From Candidatus Avilachnospira avicola (GTDB taxonomy: Bacteria; Bacillota; Clostridia; Lachnospirales; Lachnospiraceae): DNA of 46,615 nt. A program made the position numbers and the translations under genes. Of this stretch, positions 9,116 through 17,880 are shown piece after piece. Within the stretch, counting starts at the first letter, position 1, and each line of letters opens with the position of its first letter. Location of the stretch: contig DVNQ01000113.1 in NCBI GenBank assembly GCA_018714245.1, positions 1 to 46,615 of the forward strand. The letters run 5' to 3'. The notes under the pieces are model-generated. The model was not told the origin of the DNA. It did not search any database and saw nothing but the letters and a program-made list of their open reading frames with translations.

Positions 9116-9144
9116 TCGAAAATATCCTTGGGTTATGCTATACT
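9116..9144 (+). promoter_or_regulatory. Candidate promoter of hpf
   Basis: TCGAAA (9116-9121), a 17-base spacer and TATACT (9139-9144). The predicted transcript would begin almost at a stem-loop with arms AGAGCAG and CTGCTCT (about 9150-9170), which precedes the ribosome-binding site of hpf. The -35 matches consensus at only four of six positions. Confidence 0.5.
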
Positions 9145-9198
9145 ACAGTCAGAGCAGTCCAGCTGCTCTTATATATTATACAGAAGGGGAGTGATCTG

Positions 9199-9729
9199 AT
9201 GAAGTTTACTATCACAGGACGCAACATAGCAGTAACAGAAAGACTCAAGGCCCAGGTGGAAAAGAAGCTGGGCAAGCTTTCAAAATTTTTCACTCCGGAT
9301 ACGACGGCCCTGGTCACCCTGTCCGTACAGAAGGACATGCAGACCATAGAAGTGACCATTCCCGTCAAGGGCTCCATCATCAGAGCCGAAGAAAGCTCTA
9401 CGGATATGTATGTATCCATAGATCTTGTGGAGGAGATCATCGAAAGGCAGATCCGCCGCCACAGGAAAAAACTGATAGACAAGACACAGCATGCTGAGTC
9501 ATTTTCATCTCTCTTCGAGGAGGAGGAATCTCCCGAGGAAGAGGCTGAGATAAAGATCGTAAAGATCAAAAAGTTCGACTTCAAGCCCATGGATCCCGAG
9601 GAAGCCTGCCTGCAGATGGAGCTGCTCGGCCACAATTTCTTTGTATTCAAGAATGCAGAGACCGACGAGACCTGTGTAGTCTATAAGAGAAAAGGAGATA
9701 CCTACGGGCTCATCGAGCCTGAAGGATGA
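9199..9729 (+). CDS. hpf: Ribosome hibernation promoting factor, long form
   Basis: Long HPF binds the small subunit and dimerises 70S ribosomes into inactive 100S particles in stationary phase or stress. The 176-residue protein has the N-terminal RaiA/YfiA-type domain (MKFTITGRNIAVTERLKAQV, about 1-100), an acidic linker (EEEESPEEEAE) and the C-terminal dimerisation domain (about 115-176, FDFKPMDPEEAC...TYGLIEPEG). The ribosome-binding site GAAGGGGAG precedes the ATG. It diverges from secA, a common Firmicutes arrangement, and ends at a strong terminator. Confidence 0.94.
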   Translation: MKFTITGRNIAVTERLKAQVEKKLGKLSKFFTPDTTALVTLSVQKDMQTIEVTIPVKGSIIRAEESSTDMYVSIDLVEEIIERQIRRHRKKLIDKTQHAESFSSLFEEEESPEEEAEIKIVKIKKFDFKPMDPEEACLQMELLGHNFFVFKNAETDETCVVYKRKGDTYGLIEPEG

Positions 9730-9753
9730 TGTTCAGGCTGTTCCAATATCAAA

Positions 9754-9790
9754 ACGGACACTGTAAAGCCCAGTGTCCGTTTTCTTTTTA
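9754..9790 (+). terminator. Intrinsic terminator of hpf
   Basis: Perfect ten-base arms ACGGACACTG (9754-9763) and CAGTGTCCGT (9771-9780) with a seven-base loop are followed by a T-rich tail (9781-9790). Read on the minus strand the hairpin is followed by TTTT, so it may also serve the converging NlpC/P60 gene. Confidence 0.9.
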
Positions 9791-9816
9791 TCCTGATATA
9801 TCTCCGGTCTTCGGGT

Positions 9817-10398
9817 TCAGATAAATGTTCCTATCTTCATCGGTGTCCGGTAATACATGCTGCTTATCTTTATGCCGGTGCGTTCATTGGATGCATGCAC
9901 TATCAATCCCTCTCCGATATATATACCCACATGATTGACTCTTCCTCCGGAGCCATAGAACACCACATCTCCCGGCATGATCTCCGATGCACTTTTTGTC
10001 CTTGCCACGGAGGCCTGGGTCCGGCTGTCCCGGCCGGTATTTATACCGAAGTTCTGGAATATCCTCATGACAAATCCTGAACAGTCCACTCCGCTTGTGA
10101 GAGAGGTCCCTCCATAACGGTACCTTCCTCCGACAAACTGCTTTGCATATGCAGCTATCTGGTCCCGGAGCCCTGATTCAGCCTGTTCCTGGACAAATGC
10201 CCCGTTCAGTATGCTTTCTCCGTTATTTCCGTATGCAATAAGATCTGCCAGCGCTTCCGCAGTATCTGCTGCAGCTGCAGCAGTTTCGGCAGTCTTTTCA
10301 GCCATATCCGTTTTTTCATCCGCATAGGCATTCACGGACATCATGGCCGCCATGGCTGTCATGAGCATGAATCCCGTTATCTTTCTTTTCAATGTCAA
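9817..10398 (-). CDS. Secreted NlpC/P60 family peptidoglycan hydrolase
   Basis: A signal peptide (Lys-Arg-Lys, then a hydrophobic stretch ending near Ala-Tyr-Ala) is followed by a short alanine-rich linker and a C-terminal NlpC/P60 domain. That domain carries the catalytic Cys of GVDCSGF (residue 106 from my start), the His of NHVGIYIG (156) and a third polar residue near VHASN (His168). Such enzymes cleave peptide stems of peptidoglycan outside the cell. No cell-wall-binding repeats are visible, so targeting is unclear. I choose the TTG at 10398, nine bases after GGAGG; the frame stays open to a GTG at 10425, but that codon lies inside a terminator stem. The next TTG at 10392 is also possible. 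Confidence 0.82.
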   Translation of the reverse strand: MTLKRKITGFMLMTAMAAMMSVNAYADEKTDMAEKTAETAAAAADTAEALADLIAYGNNGESILNGAFVQEQAESGLRDQIAAYAKQFVGGRYRYGGTSLTSGVDCSGFVMRIFQNFGINTGRDSRTQASVARTKSASEIMPGDVVFYGSGGRVNHVGIYIGEGLIVHASNERTGIKISSMYYRTPMKIGTFI

Positions 10399-10414
10399 TA
10401 ATACTGTCCTCCAT

Positions 10415-10447
10415 AAAAAAATCACACAGCGAAAAATCGCCGTGTGA
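10415..10447 (-). terminator. Terminator-like hairpin just upstream of the NlpC/P60 gene
   Basis: Arms TCACAC-A-GCGA (10422-10432) and TCGC-C-GTGTGA (10437-10447) pair with one mismatch around an AAAA loop. On the minus strand seven T residues follow (10415-10421). It follows the SDR gene, which ends at 10521, and lies only some 15 bases before the start of the hydrolase. It either ends the long operon or acts as an attenuator for the hydrolase. Confidence 0.8.
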
Positions 10448-10520
10448 CCAAGTCTACCACATGAAATTATTAATTTTTTTTCTTTTTAGCTACCGATTAT
10501 CTTACAAAAACCGAAAATGA

Positions 10521-11300
10521 TCATATCCAGGCACCGTCAAGTCTGATGATCTGACCCGTCAGATAAGGACCGCATTCGCAGAGATATGCACAGGCCTCTG
10601 CTGCCTCTTCCGGCCTTCCGAATCTCCCTGCCGGTATCTCGGAAGCAATAAGCTCCTTCTCCTCATCCGAAAAGCAGCTGTTCATATCCGTATCCATGGC
10701 TCCGAGGCTCAGGGCATTTACCTGTATGTTGCTGGGCGCCAGTTCCTTTGCCAGCGCTTTGGTAAAAGCGTCGACCCCACCCTTGGAGGCTGAATATGCG
10801 GCTTCGCAGGAGGCCCCTGCCTGTCCCCATACTGAGGAGATGTTTACGATATGCCCCCGCTTCCGGCCGAGCATGATCGGTACAGCCTTTCTCACTGTAT
10901 AGAACACGCTGCTGAGGTTTGTCTCTATAAGCTCATGCCAGGCTTCAATGTCCAGATCCTGTATCAGTCCCACACTGGATATGCCCGCATTATTTACAAG
11001 CACCAGCTCATCAAAGGAATCCGTCAGCCTTTCGGCTTCACTGAAAATACGCTCTGAGGTCTCGGGATCTCCTATATCCCCTGCAACGGGAACCACTATA
11101 CCTCCATATGCTTCAAGCTCTCCTGCCTTCAGGAGCAGCCTTTCTTCATTCCTTGCATTAATGATGAGGCCGTATCCTCTCTCTGCGAGCTCCTTTGCCA
11201 CGGCAGCACCTATTCCCCGCCCTGCTCCGGTAACTACCGCAAGCCTTTTAAGCTTTTCAGGCCTTCTCTCTTTTCCGTTTTTACTGTGCAAAGGCTCCAT
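10521..11300 (-). CDS. SDR oxidoreductase, possibly EF-P 5-aminopentanone reductase
   Basis: A classical short-chain dehydrogenase of 259 residues: the NAD(P) loop TGAGRGIG (24-31), NNAG (103-106), the catalytic serine in NISS (about 156) and YSASK (Tyr169, Lys173). The first 18 residues are an extra basic leader. It resembles FabG, but there is no fatty-acid gene nearby. The GAMDTDMN segment and the ending PYLTGQIIRLDGAWI recall the YmfI group, which reduces the 5-aminopentanol modification of elongation factor P in Firmicutes. That specific role is a guess; efp is not in the window. It is the last gene before the terminator at 10415-10447. Confidence 0.8.
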   Translation of the reverse strand: MEPLHSKNGKERRPEKLKRLAVVTGAGRGIGAAVAKELAERGYGLIINARNEERLLLKAGELEAYGGIVVPVAGDIGDPETSERIFSEAERLTDSFDELVLVNNAGISSVGLIQDLDIEAWHELIETNLSSVFYTVRKAVPIMLGRKRGHIVNISSVWGQAGASCEAAYSASKGGVDAFTKALAKELAPSNIQVNALSLGAMDTDMNSCFSDEEKELIASEIPAGRFGRPEEAAEACAYLCECGPYLTGQIIRLDGAWI

Positions 11301-11324
11301 GGCAATCAGACTCCTTATCGCTGG

Positions 11325-12533
11325 TCATCCCTGAAGGAGGAATTTTGTAAGCGGGAAATTGATGATCCCTCCTTTATTGACCTTGGTCTCAGTATCCATG
11401 GAAAGCACCATCTTGAAATAGTTGTCCCGGATCTTCACAAGGGGGTTGAATTCCTTTTTTATGGCCTCATTGCTGTTCAGGTATTCACAGCAGTTAAGAT
11501 AAGTCCTGTCCTCGGCCTTGACCGCCATAAAGTCCACCTGATAGCGTCCCTGCTTTCCCACATAGACCTTGAAGCCCCTTGTAAGCAGCTCGGTATGCAG
11601 CACGTTTTCCATGGCCTGAGACCTTCCCGCACCTTCGTCTCCCATGACCGCATTCCTCATGGCAATGTCACAGACGTGATATCTTTCCTGGGTCTCAAGC
11701 TCTTTGTCATTTTTAATGTCAAATCTGGGAACCTTCATGATCAGCCCCGACCCCAGAAGGGCTTCCAGTACCGAGTAGACCGTATCCACGGAGATCGTGA
11801 TGCCCTGTTCCCTGATGCTGTCTCTCAGCGCCTTCGGGGAATAGACCTTTCCGAGGTTTTCCATGATATATCCTGCGATCTTGTCGATATGGTTTATGTC
11901 CCTTAACTTTCTTGCACGCACCACATCCTTAAGTATGGCAGAGTTGTATGTATCCTTAAGCCAGCTCTCAGCCGTCTCCTCATCCATGGAATAAACCGCA
12001 GGAAATGCTCCTCTGCGCAGATAAATGCCAAAAAGCTCTTCTTCCTGAAGCCCGGTATATTTTTCATCCGATGCACAGAGTTCCACGAACTCGCTGAAAA
12101 TAAGCGGATAAACGTCTATGCGCACATATCTGTATGCGAGATCCTTCTGGAAGCCTTCATAAAATATGCTGTCGTTGGATGAGATCACATAGATATCACA
12201 GTCAAAAAGATTCATCATTTCCGAGCATACCCTGCCCCAGGATCTGATGTCCCCGGCCTCATCCAGGAATATGTAGCAGTGTCCGGCGGCTCCGTTCACG
12301 AATTCTGCCAGCATGTCCCGAAGTCCGTCCTCTGAAGTAAAGTAATTATAAATGAGCTTTTCAAAATCCAGATATATGATATTTTCCTCCGGAACTCCTC
12401 CATCCTTAAGTTCTTCAATAAACTGCCTGATGATGGTGGTCTTTCCGCAGCGGCGCACTCCGGTCACGATCTTACAGACATCCCTGCCGGTATACATCTC
12501 AAGCTTTTTCAAATACAGATCCCTTTTAAACAT
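11325..12533 (-). CDS. AAA ATPase with DUF4143-type C-terminal domain
   Basis: A 402-residue ATP-binding protein. Walker A is GVRRCGKT (25-32) and Walker B is YIFLDEAGD (87-95). A winged-helix-like middle (about 230-280) and a nuclease-like DUF4143 C-terminus follow, with YVGKQGRYQVDFMAV near residue 325. This matches the AAA_14/DUF4143 family, whose role is unknown. Two familiar segments differ from the usual pattern: the Walker B stretch is DEAGD rather than DEIQ, and the sensor segment reads ISSNDSIF rather than a TGSNS-type motif. The start has GGGGAGGGGG upstream. Members are often scattered singly in gut Firmicutes genomes; here it sits in an operon-like run between a GNAT-Maf gene and an SDR gene. 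Confidence 0.8.
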   Translation of the reverse strand: MFKRDLYLKKLEMYTGRDVCKIVTGVRRCGKTTIIRQFIEELKDGGVPEENIIYLDFEKLIYNYFTSEDGLRDMLAEFVNGAAGHCYIFLDEAGDIRSWGRVCSEMMNLFDCDIYVISSNDSIFYEGFQKDLAYRYVRIDVYPLIFSEFVELCASDEKYTGLQEEELFGIYLRRGAFPAVYSMDEETAESWLKDTYNSAILKDVVRARKLRDINHIDKIAGYIMENLGKVYSPKALRDSIREQGITISVDTVYSVLEALLGSGLIMKVPRFDIKNDKELETQERYHVCDIAMRNAVMGDEGAGRSQAMENVLHTELLTRGFKVYVGKQGRYQVDFMAVKAEDRTYLNCCEYLNSNEAIKKEFNPLVKIRDNYFKMVLSMDTETKVNKGGIINFPLTKFLLQG

Positions 12534-12556
12534 CCTGGCCCCCTCCCCATTTTATT

Positions 12557-13609
12557 CTACAGTCTTCTGCTGACCTCAGCTATCGGAAATCCCACTACGG
12601 TAAAGAAATCCCCGCGGATCTCCTTTACAAGCAGTGCGCCCTGATCCTGTATCCCATAGGCCCCTGCCTTATCCATGGGCTCTCCGGAAGCTGCATAATC
12701 CTCTATCTCCTTTTCCGAAAGAGGATAAAACTCAACTTCAGTAACTGAAGTAAAGCTCTGTTTTCCTTTTTTTGAAATTATCGTAACTCCTGTCCTGACC
12801 TCATGAGTCCTTCCGGACAGCTCGCGGAGCATCCTTTTGGCATCCTCTTCATCCCTGGGCTTTCCAAAGATCCTCCCGTCAAGCAGTACCACTGTGTCCG
12901 AGCCTATGACCGTAAGCTCTCTATCTCCGTATCTGTCATAGACCTCCTGAGCCTTTATGGATGAGAGATACTCGGCAGCCATGGAAGGATCCATACCCTC
13001 AGGCAGTTTTTCCTCCACCTTGGAAGGATCTGCAAAGAAGGGACGTCCAAGCTTCTTCATAAGTTCCCTTCGCCTGGGAGAATTTGACGCAAGTATAAGA
13101 TCCGCGGACTTCTGATAGGCTATCCTGGGGGTTCCGTCAGAAGCCATATGTACTGTCCCGCATCTTTTGAAGCCGCACTTTTCGATAAGCCTCTGCATGG
13201 GGATGTTGTCATTGTGGGTGTCTATGCGTATATTGCCGTAATATTTGAAACACTCATTTATGCAGAAGGCAGCTGCGCCCCTGCCCTTAGCCCATTTTGC
13301 CGTAGCGATCCTGTGGATCACTCCATATTCCGCATCATTGAGCCAGGCACCGTCCTCAATACTGAAATAGGAAGGGTCCAGGCCGATAAAAAACACAAAC
13401 ACACAGGCTATGTTCCTGGATCCGGCGCTGGATCTCGCCACATAAAGCTGTGAAAGCTCTATGTCATTAAGTATGTCCTCATCCGTGGGGTAGCCGCCAG
13501 TCCACTGTCCGGGATTGCCGTTTTCCGCCATAAAGGCTCTGGCCTGTGCATATATCTCCCTGATCTCCGGCAGATCACTGCGTCTTGCATTTTCAATGAT
13601 GAATTCCAT
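12557..13609 (-). CDS. GNAT acetyltransferase fused to Maf-type nucleotide pyrophosphatase
   Basis: Two domains share one 350-codon frame. Residues 1-167 are a GNAT domain with the acetyl-CoA loop KGRGAAAFCINE (about 108-119) and the terminal MQRLIEKCGFKRCG. Residues 170-350 are a complete Maf domain: LILASNSPRRRELM, the catalytic Asp of GSDTVV (Asp238), and DKAGAYGIQDQGALLVKEI. Maf proteins hydrolyse non-canonical or canonical NTPs to monophosphates, depending on the subfamily; YhdE-like members take dTTP and UTP. The GNAT substrate is unknown. There is one strong ribosome-binding site (GAAGGAGG) at the front and no frameshift or stop at the junction, so the fusion is genuine in this sequence. 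It lies between mntP and the AAA gene. Confidence 0.87.
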   Translation of the reverse strand: MEFIIENARRSDLPEIREIYAQARAFMAENGNPGQWTGGYPTDEDILNDIELSQLYVARSSAGSRNIACVFVFFIGLDPSYFSIEDGAWLNDAEYGVIHRIATAKWAKGRGAAAFCINECFKYYGNIRIDTHNDNIPMQRLIEKCGFKRCGTVHMASDGTPRIAYQKSADLILASNSPRRRELMKKLGRPFFADPSKVEEKLPEGMDPSMAAEYLSSIKAQEVYDRYGDRELTVIGSDTVVLLDGRIFGKPRDEEDAKRMLRELSGRTHEVRTGVTIISKKGKQSFTSVTEVEFYPLSEKEIEDYAASGEPMDKAGAYGIQDQGALLVKEIRGDFFTVVGFPIAEVSRRL

Positions 13610-13629
13610 CCATATCCTCCTTCAGGCCT

Positions 13630-14178
13630 TCAGGCCCCAATCAGAAGCTTTATGCCTATGAGTATAAGTATCATTCCCCCCAGAAGCTCTGCCCTGCTTT
13701 TATACCTGTCTCCGAACACGGTGCCTATCCTGACTCCGATAAACGAGATCACGAAAGTAGTAAGAGCGATCAGGAGGGCGCTTCCCAATATATCCACCTC
13801 ATAAGCTGAAAACGTTACTCCTACGGAAAGTGCATCTATGCTGGTGGCCAGAGCTGCAGGCAGCATGGCCGAAGGCCCCACATCGCTTCCATAGCTTTCC
13901 TCCTCATCCTTCCGGGCTTCCCTGATCATCCCGAATCCGATGAAGAACAGCAATATAAATGCCACTATGCCCGCATATCTGCTGATATATCCGCTTACTG
14001 CGCTTCCAAGCAGGAAGCCAAGGAGCGGCATAAGCCCCTGAAATGCACCGAACCAGGCACCTATCACCAGGGCTTTTTTTATATCAAAGCGTCCTATTGC
14101 AAGGCTTTTGCATATGGCTACGGCAAATGCATCCATCGACAGGCCTATGCCTATCATAAAAATATCAGTAAATCCCAT
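13630..14178 (-). CDS. mntP: Manganese efflux pump MntP family
   Basis: A 182-residue membrane protein with about six hydrophobic segments. It has the duplicated MntP signature: GLSMDAFAV near Asp16 and ATSIDALSVG near Asp115; the acidic residues are needed for Mn(II) export in the family. The charged loop KDEEESYGSDV separates the halves. It is preceded by a terminator-like hairpin rather than by the manganese (yybP-ykoY) riboswitch often found before such genes: the 54-base gap to the HicB gene is too short for that element. Confidence 0.87.
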   Translation of the reverse strand: MGFTDIFMIGIGLSMDAFAVAICKSLAIGRFDIKKALVIGAWFGAFQGLMPLLGFLLGSAVSGYISRYAGIVAFILLFFIGFGMIREARKDEEESYGSDVGPSAMLPAALATSIDALSVGVTFSAYEVDILGSALLIALTTFVISFIGVRIGTVFGDRYKSRAELLGGMILILIGIKLLIGA

Positions 14179-14191
14179 ATGAATCCAATGT

Positions 14192-14230
14192 AAAAAGACT
14201 GCCTTATATGGTTCCGGGAAAGCTGCAGTC
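14192..14230 (-). terminator. Terminator-like hairpin between hicB and mntP
   Basis: Read on the minus strand, GACTGC-ag-CTT pairs with AAG-GCAGTC (14197-14230), and five T residues follow (14192-14196). It begins two bases after the HicB stop and ends about 14 bases before the mntP start, so it ends the upstream transcript or attenuates mntP. The stem is short and bulged. Confidence 0.65.
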
Positions 14231-14232
14231 AG

Positions 14233-14511
14233 TTATTCATCATATCCTTCCATAAGTCTTATATTTACCGAGATATTCATCACACGTTCTCCCGGCTGAA
14301 GCCTGATCTCATGGAGCTCGCTCCTCGGAGGAAGTTCAAATTCCTCCTCGGAAAGCTCAAGCTCGATCCAGTTGCGCTCGGCCTCCTTGGCGTTTTCAAG
14401 AGCCTCTTCCAGGTCTCTGCCAATGGCCTCACACATCTCCAGGTCCGGAAAGCTGGCATGCACTTTTCCGTCTTCCTGCTCGTTTATAATACAAGGATAG
14501 CAAAATTTCAT
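14233..14511 (-). CDS. HicB-like protein without a HicA partner
   Basis: The 92-residue protein has the partial RNase H-like fold of HicB antitoxins: MKFCYPCIINEQEDGKVHA, then FPDLEMCEAIGRDLEEALENAKEA. The C-terminal third (NISVNIRLMEG) could be a short DNA-binding tail. No HicA toxin (a small double-stranded RNA-binding protein) is encoded on either side: the upstream gap to the histidine kinase is 65 bases and the downstream gene is mntP. It is therefore either an orphan antitoxin or a HicB-fold regulator. A good AGAGGTAGGA site precedes the ATG, and the leader is very AT-rich. Confidence 0.75.
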   Translation of the reverse strand: MKFCYPCIINEQEDGKVHASFPDLEMCEAIGRDLEEALENAKEAERNWIELELSEEEFELPPRSELHEIRLQPGERVMNISVNIRLMEGYDE

Positions 14512-14576
14512 TTTGATCCTACCTCTTTTAATATATTGATATTTATTTATATGTCAGTCGAAATATTTTACCAGAT

Positions 14577-15686
14577 CTACAGTGGAAATACAAGGCTTAC
14601 GGTGTGAAGATCCGGTTTTACCATCAGACTTCCACCATGAGAAAGCATGATGCGCTTCGCTATGCGCATGCCCATGACATGGGGCTTCTGTCCGCCTCTT
14701 TCGTCTTCCTCCTCCGAATACTCCAGGGCAGTCTCGTCCCAGAGCTCGCTTCCGTAAGAATTGATGCAGAAAGCCACGGGCTCAGGTATGCCCATCCCGT
14801 TGTCAGTTATATCCACGAAGGCCCTGTCCTTTGATCTGTGGGCAAAGATGACTATGCTGCAGCCATCAGGGTTATGTCTTACACAGTTTCCGATGATATT
14901 CCTGAGCACCCGGCGTATCAGGGCAGGATCCACCATGAGGCTGAGCCTTTCAAATTCCGGCATCAGCATAAGCTCCATGTCAAAGTCAGCCATGGTTACG
15001 CTCTCCTCCCTGCCGTCTCTGAGTATGGACTGTCCATTCATCATCTCCGCCGCTGCATTCCTTATGAGCCCGGCAGCCGCAGTCTCCCTTAGCCTGAGGG
15101 GATGACTGTCATATTCCAGCCTTGAGAGCAGATTCAGATCCTCTATAAGCTCCCTGATCCTCAGGGTCTGTTCCTTTATGAGCGAAGCCTCCTGCCTCTG
15201 TTCCTCAGTAAGGTCTTCATCCTCCTCAAGCTCCTCAGCATATCCCAGGGCAACTGAAAGAGGCGTGCGTATATCATGGGAAACTCCCCTGATCCATTCG
15301 ATGCGAAGGTCATCCCTCTTTTCCAGCATCCTTTTCTGTCTGGTCTGAATCTCCGATGCCTGATTGAGCCCCTTTGCAAGCTCTGAAATGATCCCCTCCT
15401 CGTACATGTGTACCGGTTCTCCCTCAGCCAGTCTCCTTATGCCTGAAAGAAGCTCCGAAAGCCTTCTGAAAAATGACAGGGAGGCTGCGATAAACATACA
15501 GCAGATCAAAAAGCACAGGAAAGCCATCAGGGCAAGGGCCGGGAGAAAATGAAGGACCTCTGTCTCCAGAAGCAGCATGATGCTCACTGCCAGGATCAGG
15601 ATCAAAAGGCTGAGCACCGCCGAGATCCAGATAAATCTCCTAAGCATGGCTGATCTGAATATGCGGTTTTCATCCTTTCTTTTCAA
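14577..15686 (-). CDS. Two-component sensor histidine kinase
   Basis: A 369-residue membrane kinase. Two transmembrane helices (about 16-40 and 47-71) have almost no extracytoplasmic loop between them, so it probably senses within the membrane or needs a partner. A HAMP-like linker follows, then the phosphoacceptor box GVSHDIRTPLSVALGYAEE with His137, the N box NIIGNCVRHNPDG, and the G1 box DNGMGIP; a G2-like segment GMRIAKRIM follows. Its start overlaps the response regulator by 17 bases, so the two are translated together. The input signal cannot be read from the sequence. Confidence 0.9.
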   Translation of the reverse strand: MKRKDENRIFRSAMLRRFIWISAVLSLLILILAVSIMLLLETEVLHFLPALALMAFLCFLICCMFIAASLSFFRRLSELLSGIRRLAEGEPVHMYEEGIISELAKGLNQASEIQTRQKRMLEKRDDLRIEWIRGVSHDIRTPLSVALGYAEELEEDEDLTEEQRQEASLIKEQTLRIRELIEDLNLLSRLEYDSHPLRLRETAAAGLIRNAAAEMMNGQSILRDGREESVTMADFDMELMLMPEFERLSLMVDPALIRRVLRNIIGNCVRHNPDGCSIVIFAHRSKDRAFVDITDNGMGIPEPVAFCINSYGSELWDETALEYSEEEDERGGQKPHVMGMRIAKRIMLSHGGSLMVKPDLHTVSLVFPL

Positions 15687-16440
15687 GCTTTTCTGCCATC
15701 TCCTCCGTATTCAGTCTGTAGCCTATCCCTCTCTGGGTCACTATCCATCTGGGGGAGGAGGGATCTTCCTCCACTTTTTCACGAAGTCTTCTCATGTGCA
15801 CCATGACCGTGTTTTCATAGGTATAATACTGGGCATCCCATACAGCCTTGCACAGATCATCGAAGGTCACTATCCTCCCCCGGCTCTTAAGCAAAGTCTC
15901 AAGGATCCTGAGCTCCTTTACCGTAAGATTGTCCACTCCTGATCCGGAGGTAACGGTCGCAGCATCAAGGTCTATGGTCTTTCCGCCAAGAATAAGCTTC
16001 CTGTTCTCCTCCTGCTCTGTCCTCACATGGGGATGGCTCCTTTTAAGTATGGCATACATCCTGAGCATAAGCTCCTTTTTAAGGAAGGGCTTGACCATGT
16101 AATCATCTGCTCCGAGCCCCAGCCCGAACAGCCTGTCCGCATCCTTATCCCTTGCGCTCAGAAAAAGTATGGGGATGTCCCCATAGCCCTCCGTCTCCCG
16201 TATCTCCTTCATCAGTGAAAATCCGTCTCCGTCCGGAAGGTTGATATCAAGGATTATGAAGTCTGCCCCGGAAAGCCTGAGCCTGGTCATGGCCTCCCTG
16301 CAGCTTCCGGCAGCCGAAACATTTTTATAGCCTTCCTTCTCCATCGCTTTTAAAAGCATGCTCCGAAGCTCTGCATTGTCATCTACCAGCAGTATCCTGC
16401 TGTCGTATATATCGTCCCTGTCCATAATCGATCTTTCCAT
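15670..16440 (-). CDS. OmpR-family response regulator
   Basis: A receiver domain (acidic pocket Asp20-Asp21, phosphoacceptor Asp65 in ILDINLPDGDG, Ser95, Lys117) is joined to an OmpR/PhoB winged helix (about 150-245, NLTVKELRILETLL...TVMVHMRRLREKVEEDP...RGIGYRL). It is the partner of the kinase downstream. The ATG at 16440 lies just past a GC-rich hairpin and has no ribosome-binding site; the ATG at 16425, with GGAAAG upstream, may be the true start. The pair lies directly after gdhA without a clear promoter of its own. Confidence 0.9.
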   Translation of the reverse strand: MERSIMDRDDIYDSRILLVDDNAELRSMLLKAMEKEGYKNVSAAGSCREAMTRLRLSGADFIILDINLPDGDGFSLMKEIRETEGYGDIPILFLSARDKDADRLFGLGLGADDYMVKPFLKKELMLRMYAILKRSHPHVRTEQEENRKLILGGKTIDLDAATVTSGSGVDNLTVKELRILETLLKSRGRIVTFDDLCKAVWDAQYYTYENTVMVHMRRLREKVEEDPSSPRWIVTQRGIGYRLNTEEMAEKLEKKG

Positions 16441-16451
16441 ATATCAAATAA

Positions 16452-16471
16452 GGCGGGGCCGAAGCCCCGCC
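16452..16471 (-). terminator. GC-rich hairpin after gdhA
   Basis: A perfect GGCGGGGC / GCCCCGCC stem (16452-16459 with 16464-16471) closes a tetraloop that reads TTCG on the transcript strand. The tail on the minus strand is TTATTTGATAT, so the T-run is weak. It lies 11 bases after the gdhA stop and 11 bases before the response-regulator start. It could be a leaky terminator or an mRNA-stabilising end. Confidence 0.65.
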
Positions 16472-16482
16472 CGAGTAAACGA

Positions 16483-17880
<1,398 letters not shown>

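Noticed and set aside
14179-14232. Manganese (yybP-ykoY) riboswitch before mntP
   Set aside because: The 54-base gap is too short and only a bulged hairpin with a T run is present.
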